A program made the position numbers and the translations under genes. A DNA stretch of 64,000 nucleotides, taken from positions 124,001 through 188,000 of the forward strand of contig VDFB02262709.1 in the NCBI GenBank assembly GCA_007258455.2, read 5' to 3'. Below are positions 35,288-46,755 of this stretch, piece after piece (positions within the stretch are counted from its first letter, which is position 1; every line of letters starts with the position of its first letter). The stretch comes from Sequoia sempervirens (taxonomy: Eukaryota > Streptophyta > Pinopsida > Cupressales > Cupressaceae). Under the pieces are notes generated by a model. It was given only the letters and a program-made list of their open reading frames with translations. It was not told the origin of the DNA and ran no database searches.

Positions 35288-37099
35288 TTTTTTCTTTTTT
35301 TAATGTAATCCATAAATATTATAACTAGCACTTGCACCTCAAAGAGGTGCAATGGTTACGCCAATAGCAGGATATACTCTGACAATATATTGAAGGGCAG
35401 GGCTTAAAATTACAAGAAAATGTAAAATATTTTTCTTAAGACTAACTATTCATAGCAAAAGTCAATTGATGATGGGGTACAAGAAGATTTGAAAATGAAC
35501 AAATGGAACTTTATTTAAATCAGTATGCTATTCTAAATGGTTTCACAACATAATATTTTTTGTACAAAGATAGAAGACCTATATCTTAAAAGGTCGATTG
35601 GATTAAGTATAGTTGTTGCTGGTTAATGATATACCTTGTAACTGAAGGTAACATAATGGAAAACTACATGTTGCAGGAAAATATTTTTATAATATGAAAA
35701 CTATTTTATGACACATGAAACATAAAAATAAATATAAATACATCTTCACTTTTTATTTAATAGATTGAGGAAAAAGATCTGACACTTGATAAAACCAAAG
35801 TTTTACAAAGTACATACTATAACTGGGCCCTACAAAATAGTGGCCTTTCCGCTAAAATGCATAAAGCATGAAGGGCACAAAGCTCATATCATTGACGTGA
35901 CCTAGTATATGAAGAGCTCATCTTGGGGAGAAAGAAATTATCAGTCATTTTTGTGCTATTTAACCCTCTTAAGTGTAGGATTTTCTTGAAGTTTGCTACT
36001 GCAACTCCTCCGTGCAACACACTCACACCATTCTTTAGTTTATATATATATATATATAACCGTGACACTCAATATAAGTACAATTCAAAATTTTATATAT
36101 ATATATGAACCCATTAGGTTGGGGTTGGTTGTGGGGCAGGATGGGGAGGGGGGTAAATTGTTGTACCGGTGTACGTGAACCCAGACCTGTCCCCATACCA
36201 AGACCAACAAATTCAATTTTTTTGTGCTGATAATAGTGTACTTAGGTGGTTACTTTTAAGTTTGGTTTAGATTTTTTATTTTATTATTCATTTTATTTTA
36301 TTTTTTCCTTTTTAAAAAAATTATGGGTGTGGGTATCAAGGTATAATCGAGGACTTTGGATCCTACCCAGACACAATCGAGACAAACATATGAATTTGTG
36401 CATACTATGAGCATCTAGAATACCCATACCTAGTATGGCTACATCTTGGGTACACGAAGAACCCAGTAACAGAGCATACCACAGAACTTGATGACCAGAG
36501 AAAACAAGAAAAATACTTACAATAGGGTGTATTAAATAAAGATTCCTTGATCATGGAATTGGAGCACAATGAATAAGGATTTATTGATCATGGAATGGGA
36601 ATGTCGTGAATGACAATTTCTTGATCATGTAAAGGAGTGCATTGTACAGATAGAGAGAAAGAACAAGAACTAAGATGCATGTGGCAAAAGTAAAACTTTA
36701 AATTAACTAAAGTAGTTTTTAGTTTATGCTATCTTAATTACTGTAGCAATACCCCCACCCAATTTGCTAAGGGATATTTACTCAAATTGTTAATATCAAC
36801 TGAACTCTTAGAGGTAAAAGTAGAGGTATAGGTGATTGCAAAGTGGCTCAGTTTTTTGTATAAATTTTTTCCATAGGGCACTTACAAGTTACACATAATA
36901 CTTTACCAGCATATTCAATTTTCTCAACCACAATTGTATATTTTTTACCTGTACAATATTTGAATTCCACCATGAGTGTGTCTTTTACCCATGTACATAA
37001 TATTCTATTCCAGATTAGCAATATTCAATATTATATAACTTTTAGTTTTGAATAATCCCATTTGGGTCCAACTCAAATTTGTCTGTTGTTTTCTCTTCC
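35288..37099. other. No gene recognised upstream of ORF1 remnant to the solo LTR
   Basis: Contains a perfect 9-bp stem TTGCACCTC-AAA-GAGGTGCAA at 35332-35352 just upstream of the ORF1 start. There are two TA runs near 36038-36057 and 36094-36105 and a G-rich patch at 36118-36155. Short frames at 35923-36178 cross the TA runs and are not credible genes. Confidence 0.4.
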
Positions 37100-38694
37100 T
37101 TTAATGTAAAACCCTGTCCTGCAACCTAGAGGATTATGCAATACTATGGAAGCACAACTAATAATTTTTTTAAAAGTTAAAACAAGGTGAGTAAAGTTTC
37201 CTACTCTAACCACATACATCCTCTAGGCTACGTAACACGCCTACATGTGAACACAATTATTTAGAAAATTTAACCAACCATAGCATATAAATTTTTAACT
37301 CAAGATACAACTTACAACAAAGCATTAAACCATTACAAGATAAAACTAACACATAGAAATGTATTGAACATATTTCCACATATACAACACCATTAAATCC
37401 AATAATGAATAGATCATAAATATTATTACAATTACATTACAAAGGTTCACCTCGATACAAATGAGGTATTACAATTATACATATAGATCCATAGTTACAA
37501 TGAAGAAGGAGAAGAACAACTCCAGAAAACCACATGAGCTCCTCGAACAAGAAGATCTCGCCATCATGAATGGAAGAGAAACTCAACAGTGTAAGATACA
37601 CACCGCCCAACCATCTGGTACCTGTAGGCCCAGCCCCCGTGCTAGGAGATAGTAACATGTAACTAAGACAAACCTATTACCTCTAGACACAAGTAATATA
37701 CAAGACCACACTGTACCAATAAATAAAAAATAACAATGTACTAAGAAGCACAAATCATAAGGTTACAATACTTCCAGAACCACTAAATCAAATACATCCA
37801 TTATACATTACAAATTGACTGTGGTCATAGGAGGAGTGTCATCACAAAGGTTGCATTGGTTATTCAAAGGAAATCTTCTTAGGTCTCGGCCCCCCCATAG
37901 GGTTATCCTGGTAACCTCTTACGATTTCGGCCCCACATGCACACCAGCGCAGAATTGGTTATCTTTCGAGAAGACAGGATAATGATCTTGCCATTCCAGG
38001 CCTTCTTGACTCATCTCAAGTCTCTTACAAGCCCTTGAGCTAATGAGCGAGGCTAAATATCTTGTTATATGTGTTAAGCTAATAGATTATTTAATTCTCA
38101 CTTGATTATACTGACTCCCACATGAGTTATCCTGAGACCACTTTGTGTCTTGACCCTTGTTGAAAGCCACTCCCTATCGACAACACATAACTCAAACTAT
38201 ATGTCAAGGGTAGACAGTGCACTAAGAACTAATAACAAAAAACTAATACACCTCAAAAGGTAACACATCTCGATGGATGTCCAATATAGAAATCCAATAC
38301 GTGCACTACCTAAGAAACTCAAAGGGTGAACTAAAGTTACTACAACTCTTTCACAATTATGACTCTAGAAGACTTAGATTCACATATTGACATATATTTC
38401 CCCCCAGTACATAATTACAGAAACACATGTCTTTAAAATACAATTCAACAAAATAACAAATCTATCTTTGAAATTTCCTAAATCCATTGCAATCAATTCT
38501 TGCATACTAAAATACATCATCCAAACAATATTTCAATGTAATAAAATAATAACAAAATAATTAAATATTCCACTTCCAAATTTTAACTGCTCTTAATACT
38601 TAACTTAATTTCCTTAATTAAATATATGATATTTCTAATTAAAACATCTACTTGTGCATTGTATGCATTAATTAACAATATAATATTTCTTTTA

Positions 38695-38720
38695 AATAAA
38701 TATATATATATATATATTCT
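38695..38720. repeat. TA microsatellite in solo LTR
   Basis: A run of about ten TA units, in the same LTR zone where elements 1 and 2 have TA-rich tracts. No other function suggested. Confidence 0.7.
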
Positions 38721-40565
38721 AATTATATAATGTAATTATTATTTTCCAATTTTTATTTTAAAATATCAAATTGTGCATGTGTATGCACCTATTTAAAAAT
38801 ATATTTAAATATCCAAAAATTATATGCAATTTTTCTAATATATACTTTTAAACAAATAAATAAATATATAAATATAAATTAACAATTTTCAGACAACCTT
38901 AATCATAAAATCCATTATTTGTGACTTTAATAACTTTTGTTTCCAGATCTAGGTTTCTCTAAAATTTTTACTGAAGGCGCACAATCAAATCCTCTAAAAC
39001 ATATAAAAAAATTCAACTCTACCCAGTTCATAAATTTCAAGTTATGATTAATTTAGTGACGCACTCTCTCTGCTGTTTTGATTTTCAAATTACCAGAGGT
39101 TTCCAATTATTTTGGTTTTCTCAAGAAGATTTCATTTTCAATCCTATAGAGGTTTTTCTAATTTCTAAAATACTTCTGTTTAAATTTTCTATCGTGTTAA
39201 AAATCTTTCCCTACAAAGATCTAAATCTTCAACGGTAATTTATCATTTTCTATAGAAGAATAAATTATGTTTTCATAGGAAGAGGTTTCTAAGTTTTGAT
39301 TTAAATTCAAATAGAGGTTCAATAATTCCATAATAATTTCCTTCTGTATAAATCTATTTTGAATAAACAAATTACATAGAGGATTTAATTATTTTCTACT
39401 GAGGTTTCATTTCCACGACAATCTTTTAAAAGAAAGAAACAATAACTTCTACAGTATTGAAAAATTATTTCCTAAAATATTTCCAATTTGCATCACAGTA
39501 ATAAAATAACTTTTCAATTTTAAATTTCACAAAAATAGTAAAGAACCTGTTATAGAAGAATGTTGCCTCAAGAAAATGTTGTCGAGTTTCTCTAATTTTA
39601 ATTCCCAATGTAGCCAAAACTTTCTTCAATGCAATTGCCTCCTTCCAGAAGACACAACTAAAAACACAGCCAATAATTCTACAACAAAATAATTCTAAAA
39701 TAATTTCCTTTGAGAGATCCATAATTTTCTTACCAATTTTTCACAACCCATACAAAACTTTTTCCGTGAAACAACTTTCTTTTCTTTCTTTCCAAAATCC
39801 CCTCCGTGAATGAATTTTCAACAATTTGATAACAAATTTCTAACTCTCAATTATCTTAAACAAAATATCTAAAATATCTTTTCCCTCAACAATTTAGATA
39901 TTTTCCATTCACATGCATTTAAATATAATAATACAATTTACTAATTGCAACCAATTTAAATATTTTTACTTATTTAATTACCATTTATTTTTAATAATAA
40001 AATTTACTCAATCAACATAACCAAAATAAATTTATTTATTCTAAAGACCTCACAACAATAATTCATTTAATTAAATATTTAAAATTAAATACATATTTAA
40101 TCTACTAAATTAAATTTGCACAAGAATAAAATACCCAGAACAACAATGACAAAAGTAAGACCAATTTCAAACTGACGACACACTGTACTAGGGTAAAAGT
40201 ATGACTAGGTAACCCGTTACTATCTCCCAATATTACTGTTGAGTAGTAGACATGTTCAGACTTGTGAAACTAGGTGAAGTTAATGTCATGTACCTACAAT
40301 CCTATAAACAAGCAAATGTCGCACATGTATACATATAGTAAATCATACACACCGTGAAGAGAGAATCACAAGGCACTCACAAGCGAGTGATGCAATACCG
40401 TTCTCTTTACCAATATAGTGTCACATGAACTAACAAGATAATATATCAATTAAACTACAATAAGAAAATATAGCAATATTATCACAACTAAGCATCTATG
40501 CAAACATAGAGCATATTAACAAACTCATCATGCATATAATGTGTCATCACATCAATGGGTGCTGT

Positions 40566-41531
40566 CATAATAGTGGTTTACAATTCCTGAGAGGAACGAA
40601 TTTTAGCTGAAATCACATATTTTTAGAAAATATAATGATTTAAGCCTTAAAAAGTTTCATTTTAAGGATTCCAATTCAAGAGGGTTTGATCAAATCACCT
40701 TAGATCAAACCCCGTTGGATAGAACCTCGCTAGTTTTAAACCATACCTATAAATGCGTCTCCTTTACACCTATCAAAATGCTGATAAAAAATAAATTTTG
40801 ATTTAGCTTTTGGGGGATCAAATGAATTCATTTAAAATTTATTTCAAATGATTATGGTATTGCTCAGAATAAGCTATCCAATGAATATAATTTTAATATG
40901 TTTTGGTTTTGTTATGTATTTGTTTTTTAAGTTTTATTAAACATAGGTTTTTCATCAAAAATAAATTTCTTTGTTCTTCACATGTGGAAAAATAGAATAT
41001 TATAAAAAAAAAAAAAAAATATGAGTGCACCAGATATTGAAGTCCTTGATCCAACAAAAAAAATTAAATTAAATTTTCACATATACAAAAAAAGTTACGC
41101 GTTATACGGTCACGCTGTGTCTGAATTGTTATTCATTTGACTTTGAAAGTTGATTAAGGAAAAAATATTCAATAAAAAACTATCTAACCAAGTGGAAGCA
41201 CTAGATATCAGAGTTACAAATCTAAATTTGAAAGAATTAGAATTTTATCCTTCATGGAAAAAAAGTTATGCTTATACTGGCCACTTTTTAAAAATGTTGT
41301 TTTCTGAAAAAAATCAATTTTCGTGGGAGATGGAAAAAAAGTGCAATTTGATTCCAAAAATTTTGAAAAAAATATTTTTAGAATCTACAAACAAAATTTG
41401 ATGAGACTCTAGTTTTCACCATCTTCAAATTCCTCACAGTTTAGCCGCTATAGGTGCCCGAATGTGAAGATTTAGTGAAAAATAATAATTTCAGTGTCCA
41501 GCTTGGCCAAAAATTGTAAACCACTATTATG
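40566..41531. mobile_element. TIR element inserted in the solo LTR
   Basis: A perfect 20-bp inverted repeat CATAATAGTGGTTTACAATT at 40566-40585 and its complement at 41512-41531 bound a 966-bp block that interrupts LTR homology. Because the ends are TA-containing, the exact edge is ambiguous. A TA duplication with element ends ATAGTGGTTT... would fit a Tc1/mariner-like insertion, but this is inference. The interior has an 83-codon plus-strand frame (41150-41401; Lys/Glu/Phe-rich, no recognised motif) and no transposase, so it is probably non-autonomous. Confidence 0.72.
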
Positions 41532-42331
41532 GGATCACCCCAATAAAGTCTATCATCGCTCCACTATTAGCGGTAGAATAACCATAACATAAAACATAAT
41601 CTAACAGAGTATCTGAGCTATCAAGAATAACATAACAAAATAGAGGGGTGTCACATTCAAACCTTCTTTCAGAGTTATAAAATAGTAGGGAATGTGTTCA
41701 AACATTTCTTTTGGATATGTAATTAGTATAGAATCTTATCCTTCAAGAGTACTATTATTTTCTAATGTTTCATTTTGTAACACCCTGGCGCACAAACCCC
41801 AAAGGAACTAATAAAAATGCAATAATTTTTTTTTTAAAAGAACATAATACAATGTACTAAGTTGCATGAATAATTCCATTGGGGTACACGAGGTGACATT
41901 ACTACATTAACCCATAACGAAGATAATAGATTAAACAATAATTAAACAATTATGTAACACCATTCATTCTCATTTCATCATTTAAAATATCTATTAAACA
42001 ATAACCATAAATATCATAACATATGTACATATGACAATGAAAGATACGATAAAGATATGAAGCATTTATATTACCACAGATATAACACAACTTAACACAA
42101 CTATTACAAATGATCGTCCATAAATAAATACATGGCCTGAATATACATTACATCCAAAAGATAGTAAAATATAATTGACTGAAAATACATCTTAATAACT
42201 ACATATACTAATAACATCAAGGTCATCGCAACACACATGGGAGACAATACATCAATAATGAATTACATCTGAAGTGTAAACATCCATCTGGAACATAAGA
42301 ACACTGGATCAACAACATCTGCCAAAACCCA

Positions 42332-43560
42332 GCTCTCAGTATATTTAAATTTCTTGCCAAATATGCTGAGGCCATTGAAAAAATTCAGAAAAGGTTTCTT
42401 TGGTCTGGAGTTGAGGACAAAAGGAGAATGCCACTTGTTGGCTGGGATTTGGTCTATAGACCCAAATCAAAGGGGGGCTTGGGTTTAAGGAAAATTAAAG
42501 TTTTAAATGTTTCACTTCTTGCTAAACAGCTTTGGAGAACTCTTACATTAAAATGAGATTGGCGTGATACCTTAAAAGCAAAATATTTCAATAACTATGA
42601 GTCTTTATATGAAATTTTAAACTCTTCTTCTTTACCTTGTGGGTCTGTTTGTTGGAATGATATGGGTAAAGGAAGAAAGCTTTTAGAAATGGGAACTGGA
42701 TGGCTGATTGGAAATGGAAATTTAGTCAGATTTTGGGAAGACAGATGGCTATTTAAAGATCCTTTAATTAGTATAGAGAATTATAGTAAATGGATGAATG
42801 ATTGCAAAAAGGAATTTGGAGTCTTGGTTAAAGATTACTAGAGGAATGGAGGTTGGGTTGATTTGACGACCATCAGTTAGGATTTGGGTCATATTCAGTC
42901 GGCTTTCAGAGCCCTTAGACTAGTTCAACACTAGGTGGGGGATCTTGCTGTTTGGATAGATAACCCGTCTGGTATATTTTCAGTTGCCTCTGCCACTTCT
43001 TTGTTAGACAGTCCGAGGGAGCATCCTCCTTTCTGGGCTAAGGCTTGGATTAATCATTTGACCCCGAAAATCAACATTTTCTACTAGATAATGCTACAGA
43101 ATAAGATCCTCACTTTGGACAATCTCGAAAAAAGAGGAATTCAATTACCAAATAGGTGTCATATGTGCAAGAATGAAGCTGAGACTGTTAATCATCTTTT
43201 TCTCCATTTCCCTTATGGTTTGAATATTTGGGATAAATTATTGGGGCTTCTTGAGGTGGTATGGGTCTTCCCTGCTTCTGTTGAAGATTTCTTTATTCAA
43301 TGGAAAGCTCCTTCAAAAAATTTGTTTGTGAGAAAGCTATGGTCTTTCATTTTTCCATTTGTTTCTTGAAATATTTGGAAAGAAAGGAACAATAGAGTTT
43401 TTAGGGATAAAGAGATGACAGAAGGGGACATGTATGCTAAAATTGTAAGGGCAATAAAGGAAATTTTATCTTTAATTCCTGAAAAAATGTTTGAGAAAGC
43501 TATATGATCTCCCTTTGATGTTGCTACAGCCAAAAAGTGGAATTCAAATTTAAGTGGGAA
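42332..43560 (+). pseudogene. LINE RT C-terminal region and zf-RVT domain
   Basis: One frame gives ALSIFKFLAKYAEAIEKIQK then RFLWSG, RRMPLVGWDLVYRPKSKGGL, GLRKIKVLNVSLLAKQLW, a WLIGNGNLVRFWEDRWL block, and the zf-RVT-type stretch PNRCHMCKNEAETVNHLFLH with its C-x2-C...H-x3-H pattern. These are hallmark blocks following the RT of plant L1-like elements. About six in-frame stops occur, mostly where Trp or Gln is expected, so they look like single transitions. The catalytic RT core is absent because the copy is truncated. Confidence 0.88.
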
Positions 43561-43579
43561 TTTTTTTTTTAAATCTGGA

Positions 43580-44080
43580 GTTTGTGGGAGAGATAATGCT
43601 ATCTGGTCTATGCCGCCCTTGGGTTGGATTAAAGCCAATTTTGATGGTGCGGCCAAAGGTAACCCAGGTAAAGCCAGTAGTGGGGGGGTTTTAAGGGACA
43701 ACACCAGGGCTATTATTGTGGCTTTTGCTATGGACATTGGAATTCAAACTAACCATGTGGTGGAAGCTATTGGGGCTTTTCATGCTGTTAGCCTAGCCGT
43801 CAAGATCAACACAAAAAATCTATGGTTGGAGGGCGATTCTTTGAATATAATAAATTATATTCTTGGACTTATCCCCCCTCGTGGACTATCAAAAAGTGGA
43901 TTGAAGACACACAAGCTTTATTAAGGAAATGTGAAAAAGTGAAAGTTTCACACACCTATAGAGAAGCCAATATGGTGGCGGATTTCTTCACCAACAAAGG
44001 GGTTAAGAAAGGTGGGGAGAACACGTGGAGGAAGAATGACAACCTCCATAATGAAGTGAAAGCACTAATTTATTATGATT
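43580..44080 (+). pseudogene. RNase H domain of the LINE
   Basis: Starts PPLGWIKANFDGAAKGNPGK, then ASSGGVLRDN, the VVEAIGAFHAVSLAV helix, LWLEGDSLNIINYI and, after a one-base frameshift near 43870, VSHTYREANMVADFFTNKG. All four acidic catalytic positions (in FDG, VEA, GDS and VAD) are readable. Plant L1-like LINEs with an added C-terminal RNase H are known. The frame after the shift continues to a stop at 44151, overlapping the start of the next ORF. Confidence 0.88.
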
Positions 44081-44113
44081 CATTGCATGGGAGAGAAGGC
44101 AATCTTAGTCATA

Positions 44114-45907
44114 ATGAAATGGATAAAGATCCGGTACATCGATTTCATTAGATTTGATGGGACCGATGTCACTTTCTTTTTCAAGAAGAGTCTGCGGCAC
44201 ACTTTCTGGGTGTTCGACAGAAATTGCCTAAACGGGACCCAAAGCAACTGTTTTGAGTGGTTTTACAGTGGGCCGACAATGGGTGGAGAAAGAAAACGTG
44301 TGGAGCCGAGCAATTTCCAGGAGCATAGAAAGAATATTAAAGCATGGGAAAGAATCAAAAAGGGAGGTTTAGTCCCTTATATGGAAAAGCTCAATGGTAC
44401 GGATGAAGAGATGCTGGACTATTTTTTCAAAAATTGGAAAAATGGAGAGATCATGCTGTTTGGTAGGAATATTAAGCTGAGTGAGGACTTAATTGGTGAA
44501 ATAACTGGTCTCTCTACTGAGGGTGTTAAATTCTACTATGATTGACGTTTCTCTGATGAAGCGGTTATCAAGTTTCCAAAAAAAGATAAGGAGAAAGTGA
44601 AGATGGTCAAGGTTGCTAACAGTTACTTTGATGTGGAGTCCATAAAATCTATTTGGAGGAAAGTTTTAAGAGTCATCATGGAATATATTACGGTTGATGG
44701 ATGCTTTACCAGAGCCTATGGTTACCATTTTGCCATTTTGAATCATTTCTGTCATAAGGTTCGTATATCTCTGCCCTTCTATTTATTTTCCTCTTTGAAG
44801 AATTGTCTCGATGATGTGGAAAGAAACCCTAGGAGGAATGCTATTATCCACCCTGGTCTTGTTAGGCTCATTTTTGAGCATTTTCAAAATCTTCCTACTC
44901 TACCTAAAACTATAGATATTGAAGAGTTGGATGATGAGGAAACTGAAAGTAGTAAGGAAATTGAGCCTCGGGCCCCCCCTGCTTGTGCTCTTGTTGGCCT
45001 TGATACCTTAGCTCCCTTGTCTTTGTCCATTAGAAAAAATCTAAAAGATCCTGCCCTGCTGTCTTATCCTAAATGACATCCGCTGCTTGAGAACCCTAGT
45101 CCAAATTTGGCTTCTCTGCATTGTCTTAAGCCCCAGCCGTCTCTTGGGTGCCCCACTCCGGGGTTGTCCCCTGGTTTTAAAGGTAACCCTGTTATGAAAC
45201 TTGTTTCATACTCTGAAAATTCTATGGAGATCATCTTTGAGAAGCCCTTGGTTAGTAAGGATTCGGCCCCTAGTGCTCCTACTTCTAGACAAGTTGGGAA
45301 TGACCATTTTGAAACCCCTATTCAGGATGAAATTAATTCTGCCCCGACAATGCTCAAGCCTAAGGAAATGGTTAGTGTTGCAGAAAAAAGTACAGAGGGT
45401 CTTTTTACCATTCTCAAATGGACCCAGAAATAAGTTTGTGATTTGAAAGGCTGCGTTACTGTTCTCAATAATAAGGTTATGGAACTAGAGCAGAAGATCA
45501 GTTGGGACAAAAGAGATAATGATGAACAAAAAATTCCTTTACCAAGGAAAAGATAGCAACTACAGGAGGATAGATTGACAAGTATTGAATGTAATATGTC
45601 AAAGATTGGACAAAACATAAGGGCCACTGTTGCAAACAACCACAAAATTGCCAAGAATAATACAATTATCATAAATACGATGGTGGAAAAGCTTGAAAAA
45701 AGTCAAAAAGGTTCGCTGGTGGTGGATCTGGATGCAAACAGAGGCGGCAGCAAATCAGCTGGTGAAGGTATTTTGACTCGTACCAGAGAAAACATAAAGA
45801 GGAAAACCCCGACTTCTCCACACACGGTTCAAATCCTTAGGTAGGGGTTACAAGATATGCAGAATGTTGAAAAAGAAGCTGAGGAATTACTGAACAACTT
45901 GGAGTAA
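44114..45907 (+). pseudogene. Unrecognised third ORF of the LINE, about 598 codons, five premature stops
   Basis: From ATG at 44114 (MKWIKIRYIDFIRFDGTDVT) one frame runs to TAA at 45905-45907 with no frameshift. Five internal stops (TGA 44543, TGA 45074, TAA 45431, TAG 45554, TAG 45842) could each arise from CGA, CAA or CAG by a single C-to-T change. The first half is compact and mixed in composition (GEIMLFGRNIKLSEDLIGEI then TGLSTEGVKFYYD; KVLRVIMEYITVDGCFTRAY). The middle is Pro/Ser-rich with an acidic patch (DIEELDDEETESSKE). The last part is charged and coiled-coil-like (LQDMQNVEKEAEELLNNLE). No protein family is recognised with confidence; a gag-like or captured plant domain is possible. 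Confidence 0.72.
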
Positions 45908-46089
45908 TTTGGTGTTTCATTTTTTGGGTTTTTTTGGGTGGTCCTTTTTTTGGACCCTGCCGTCTTGTGTTGCTGTCGTTTCCTTTTTGGGACAGCTATT
46001 CGGTAGTTCGTACTTTTTATGCATATCTTTTGTTTGTTTGAACTTTGTGGTTTCAGGTCCCTGTAAAACCTGCTTTTTTCCTTTTCAAA
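45908..46089 (+). other. 3' UTR of the LINE
   Basis: 182 bp, rich in T and G, between the ORF stop and the right TSD. It contains a small hairpin GGTCC-TTTTTTT-GGACC at 45940-45956. Such T/G-rich tails are common in plant LINEs and may be the RT recognition region. The 46045-46242 frame across the TSD is not a gene. Confidence 0.55.
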
Positions 46090-46551
46090 AACATCTACCA
46101 AAACCCTGCAACAAAAGATACATCTACAACTAAAAAGGGAACCCAACGGGGTGCGAAGCACGTTCCACCCAACCACCCCCGTGCAGGGAGTAGACAAGGA
46201 AGGATCCCCGACCAAGCACGTCTAACAATAATGGAAGACTAACTCCAGACAGATAACTTAACATCACAGACCACCAAGAAACTAAACCATGATAAATCCC
46301 AAAAGGCATATCAACAAACATCTCAGAACAAAGCAATAAACCACTTTCCAAAATTACAACTAGTCACAAACACAACATCAATAAAACTCAAGACATTATA
46401 TCAAAGACTACTTCCAACAAAATCTAATGACAAGACAATAAGCCACTTCCAGAGGACATCAGTAAATCGACACAAATAGAATGCTAGAGGAGAGTGTCAT
46501 CGCATGGCTTAACATTAATTATCTAGACAACCTATCACAAGGTGCCGCCTC

Positions 46552-46755
46552 GGGGTGGGGGCCCTAGCTCGGTTGGCTAAGTAATTACGTTGCGGCTCTG
46601 CTGGTCATGAGTTCTAGTCTCCCCCGTCCCCGTGGTACCGGAGGGCGTGCCGCACCAGCGTCGTCGGTCACGTTAAAAAGTTTACCAGGCGCAGCTGCAG
46701 TTTATAGGGGGTCGTGCTACCTGATTCCTGCAGTAAAAAAAAGAAAGAAAAAAAG
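46552..46755 (+). mobile_element. tRNA-derived SINE inserted in the 3' LTR of element 2
   Basis: About 204 bp absent from the partner LTR, flanked by GGTGCCGCCTC (46541-46551 and 46756-46766). The 5' part looks like tRNA: GCCC-TAGCTCGGTTGG (A box, near-consensus) and AGTTCTAGTCT (B box) separated by about 40 bp. A GC-rich body and an A-rich tail (AAAAAAAAGAAAGAAAAAAA) follow. It is distinct from the SINE at 6097-6244. The overlapping 64-codon frame 46607-46801 is incidental. Confidence 0.85.

Larger units (their letters stand above)
37105..41655 (-). repeat. Solo LTR of a long-LTR gypsy family related to elements 1 and 2
   Basis: Plus-strand ends TGTAAAACCC...GGGGTGTCACA, flanked by TTTAA (37100-37104) and TTCAA (41656-41660), a 5-bp duplication with one change. 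No internal region or second LTR is attached, so it is best read as the product of LTR-LTR recombination. Blocks shared with element 1 include 'ggtacctgtaggcccagcccccgtgctaggagatag' (split by changes), a variant of the GGTTACC palindrome near 37902 and the CACTCAC-AA-GCGAGTG stem at 40374-40389. The interior carries a 966-bp TIR insertion; without it the LTR is about 3.6 kb. Confidence 0.82.
42331..46089 (+). mobile_element. 5'-truncated L1-type LINE with RNase H and an extra downstream ORF
   Basis: A 3759-bp insertion flanked by a 17-bp duplication with one mismatch (AACATCTGCCAAAACCC at 42314-42330, AACATCTACCAAAACCC at 46090-46106). The partner LTR has one uninterrupted copy of this site near 52249. 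Contents in order are the C-terminal RT region, the zf-RVT domain, RNase H, a separate long frame (44114-45907) and a T/G-rich 3' UTR. Severe 5' truncation and a long TSD are standard for target-primed insertion. There is no clear poly(A) tail; the 3' end reads TTTTTTCCTTTTCAAA. Confidence 0.85.

Noticed and set aside
37437..37658. Overlapping frames on both strands (63 and 73 codons)
   Set aside because: They lie in the solo LTR in a block homologous to non-coding LTR sequence of element 1.
41150..41401. 83-codon frame in the TIR element as a transposase
   Set aside because: Too short and without any DDE or zinc-finger motif.
43297..43737. 146-codon minus-strand frame
   Set aside because: It is the antisense shadow of the LINE zf-RVT/RNase H region.
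45322..45672. 116-codon minus-strand frame with hydrophobic stretches
   Set aside because: Antisense shadow of the extra LINE ORF; the hydrophobic look comes from reading a Lys/Asn/Gln-rich frame backwards.
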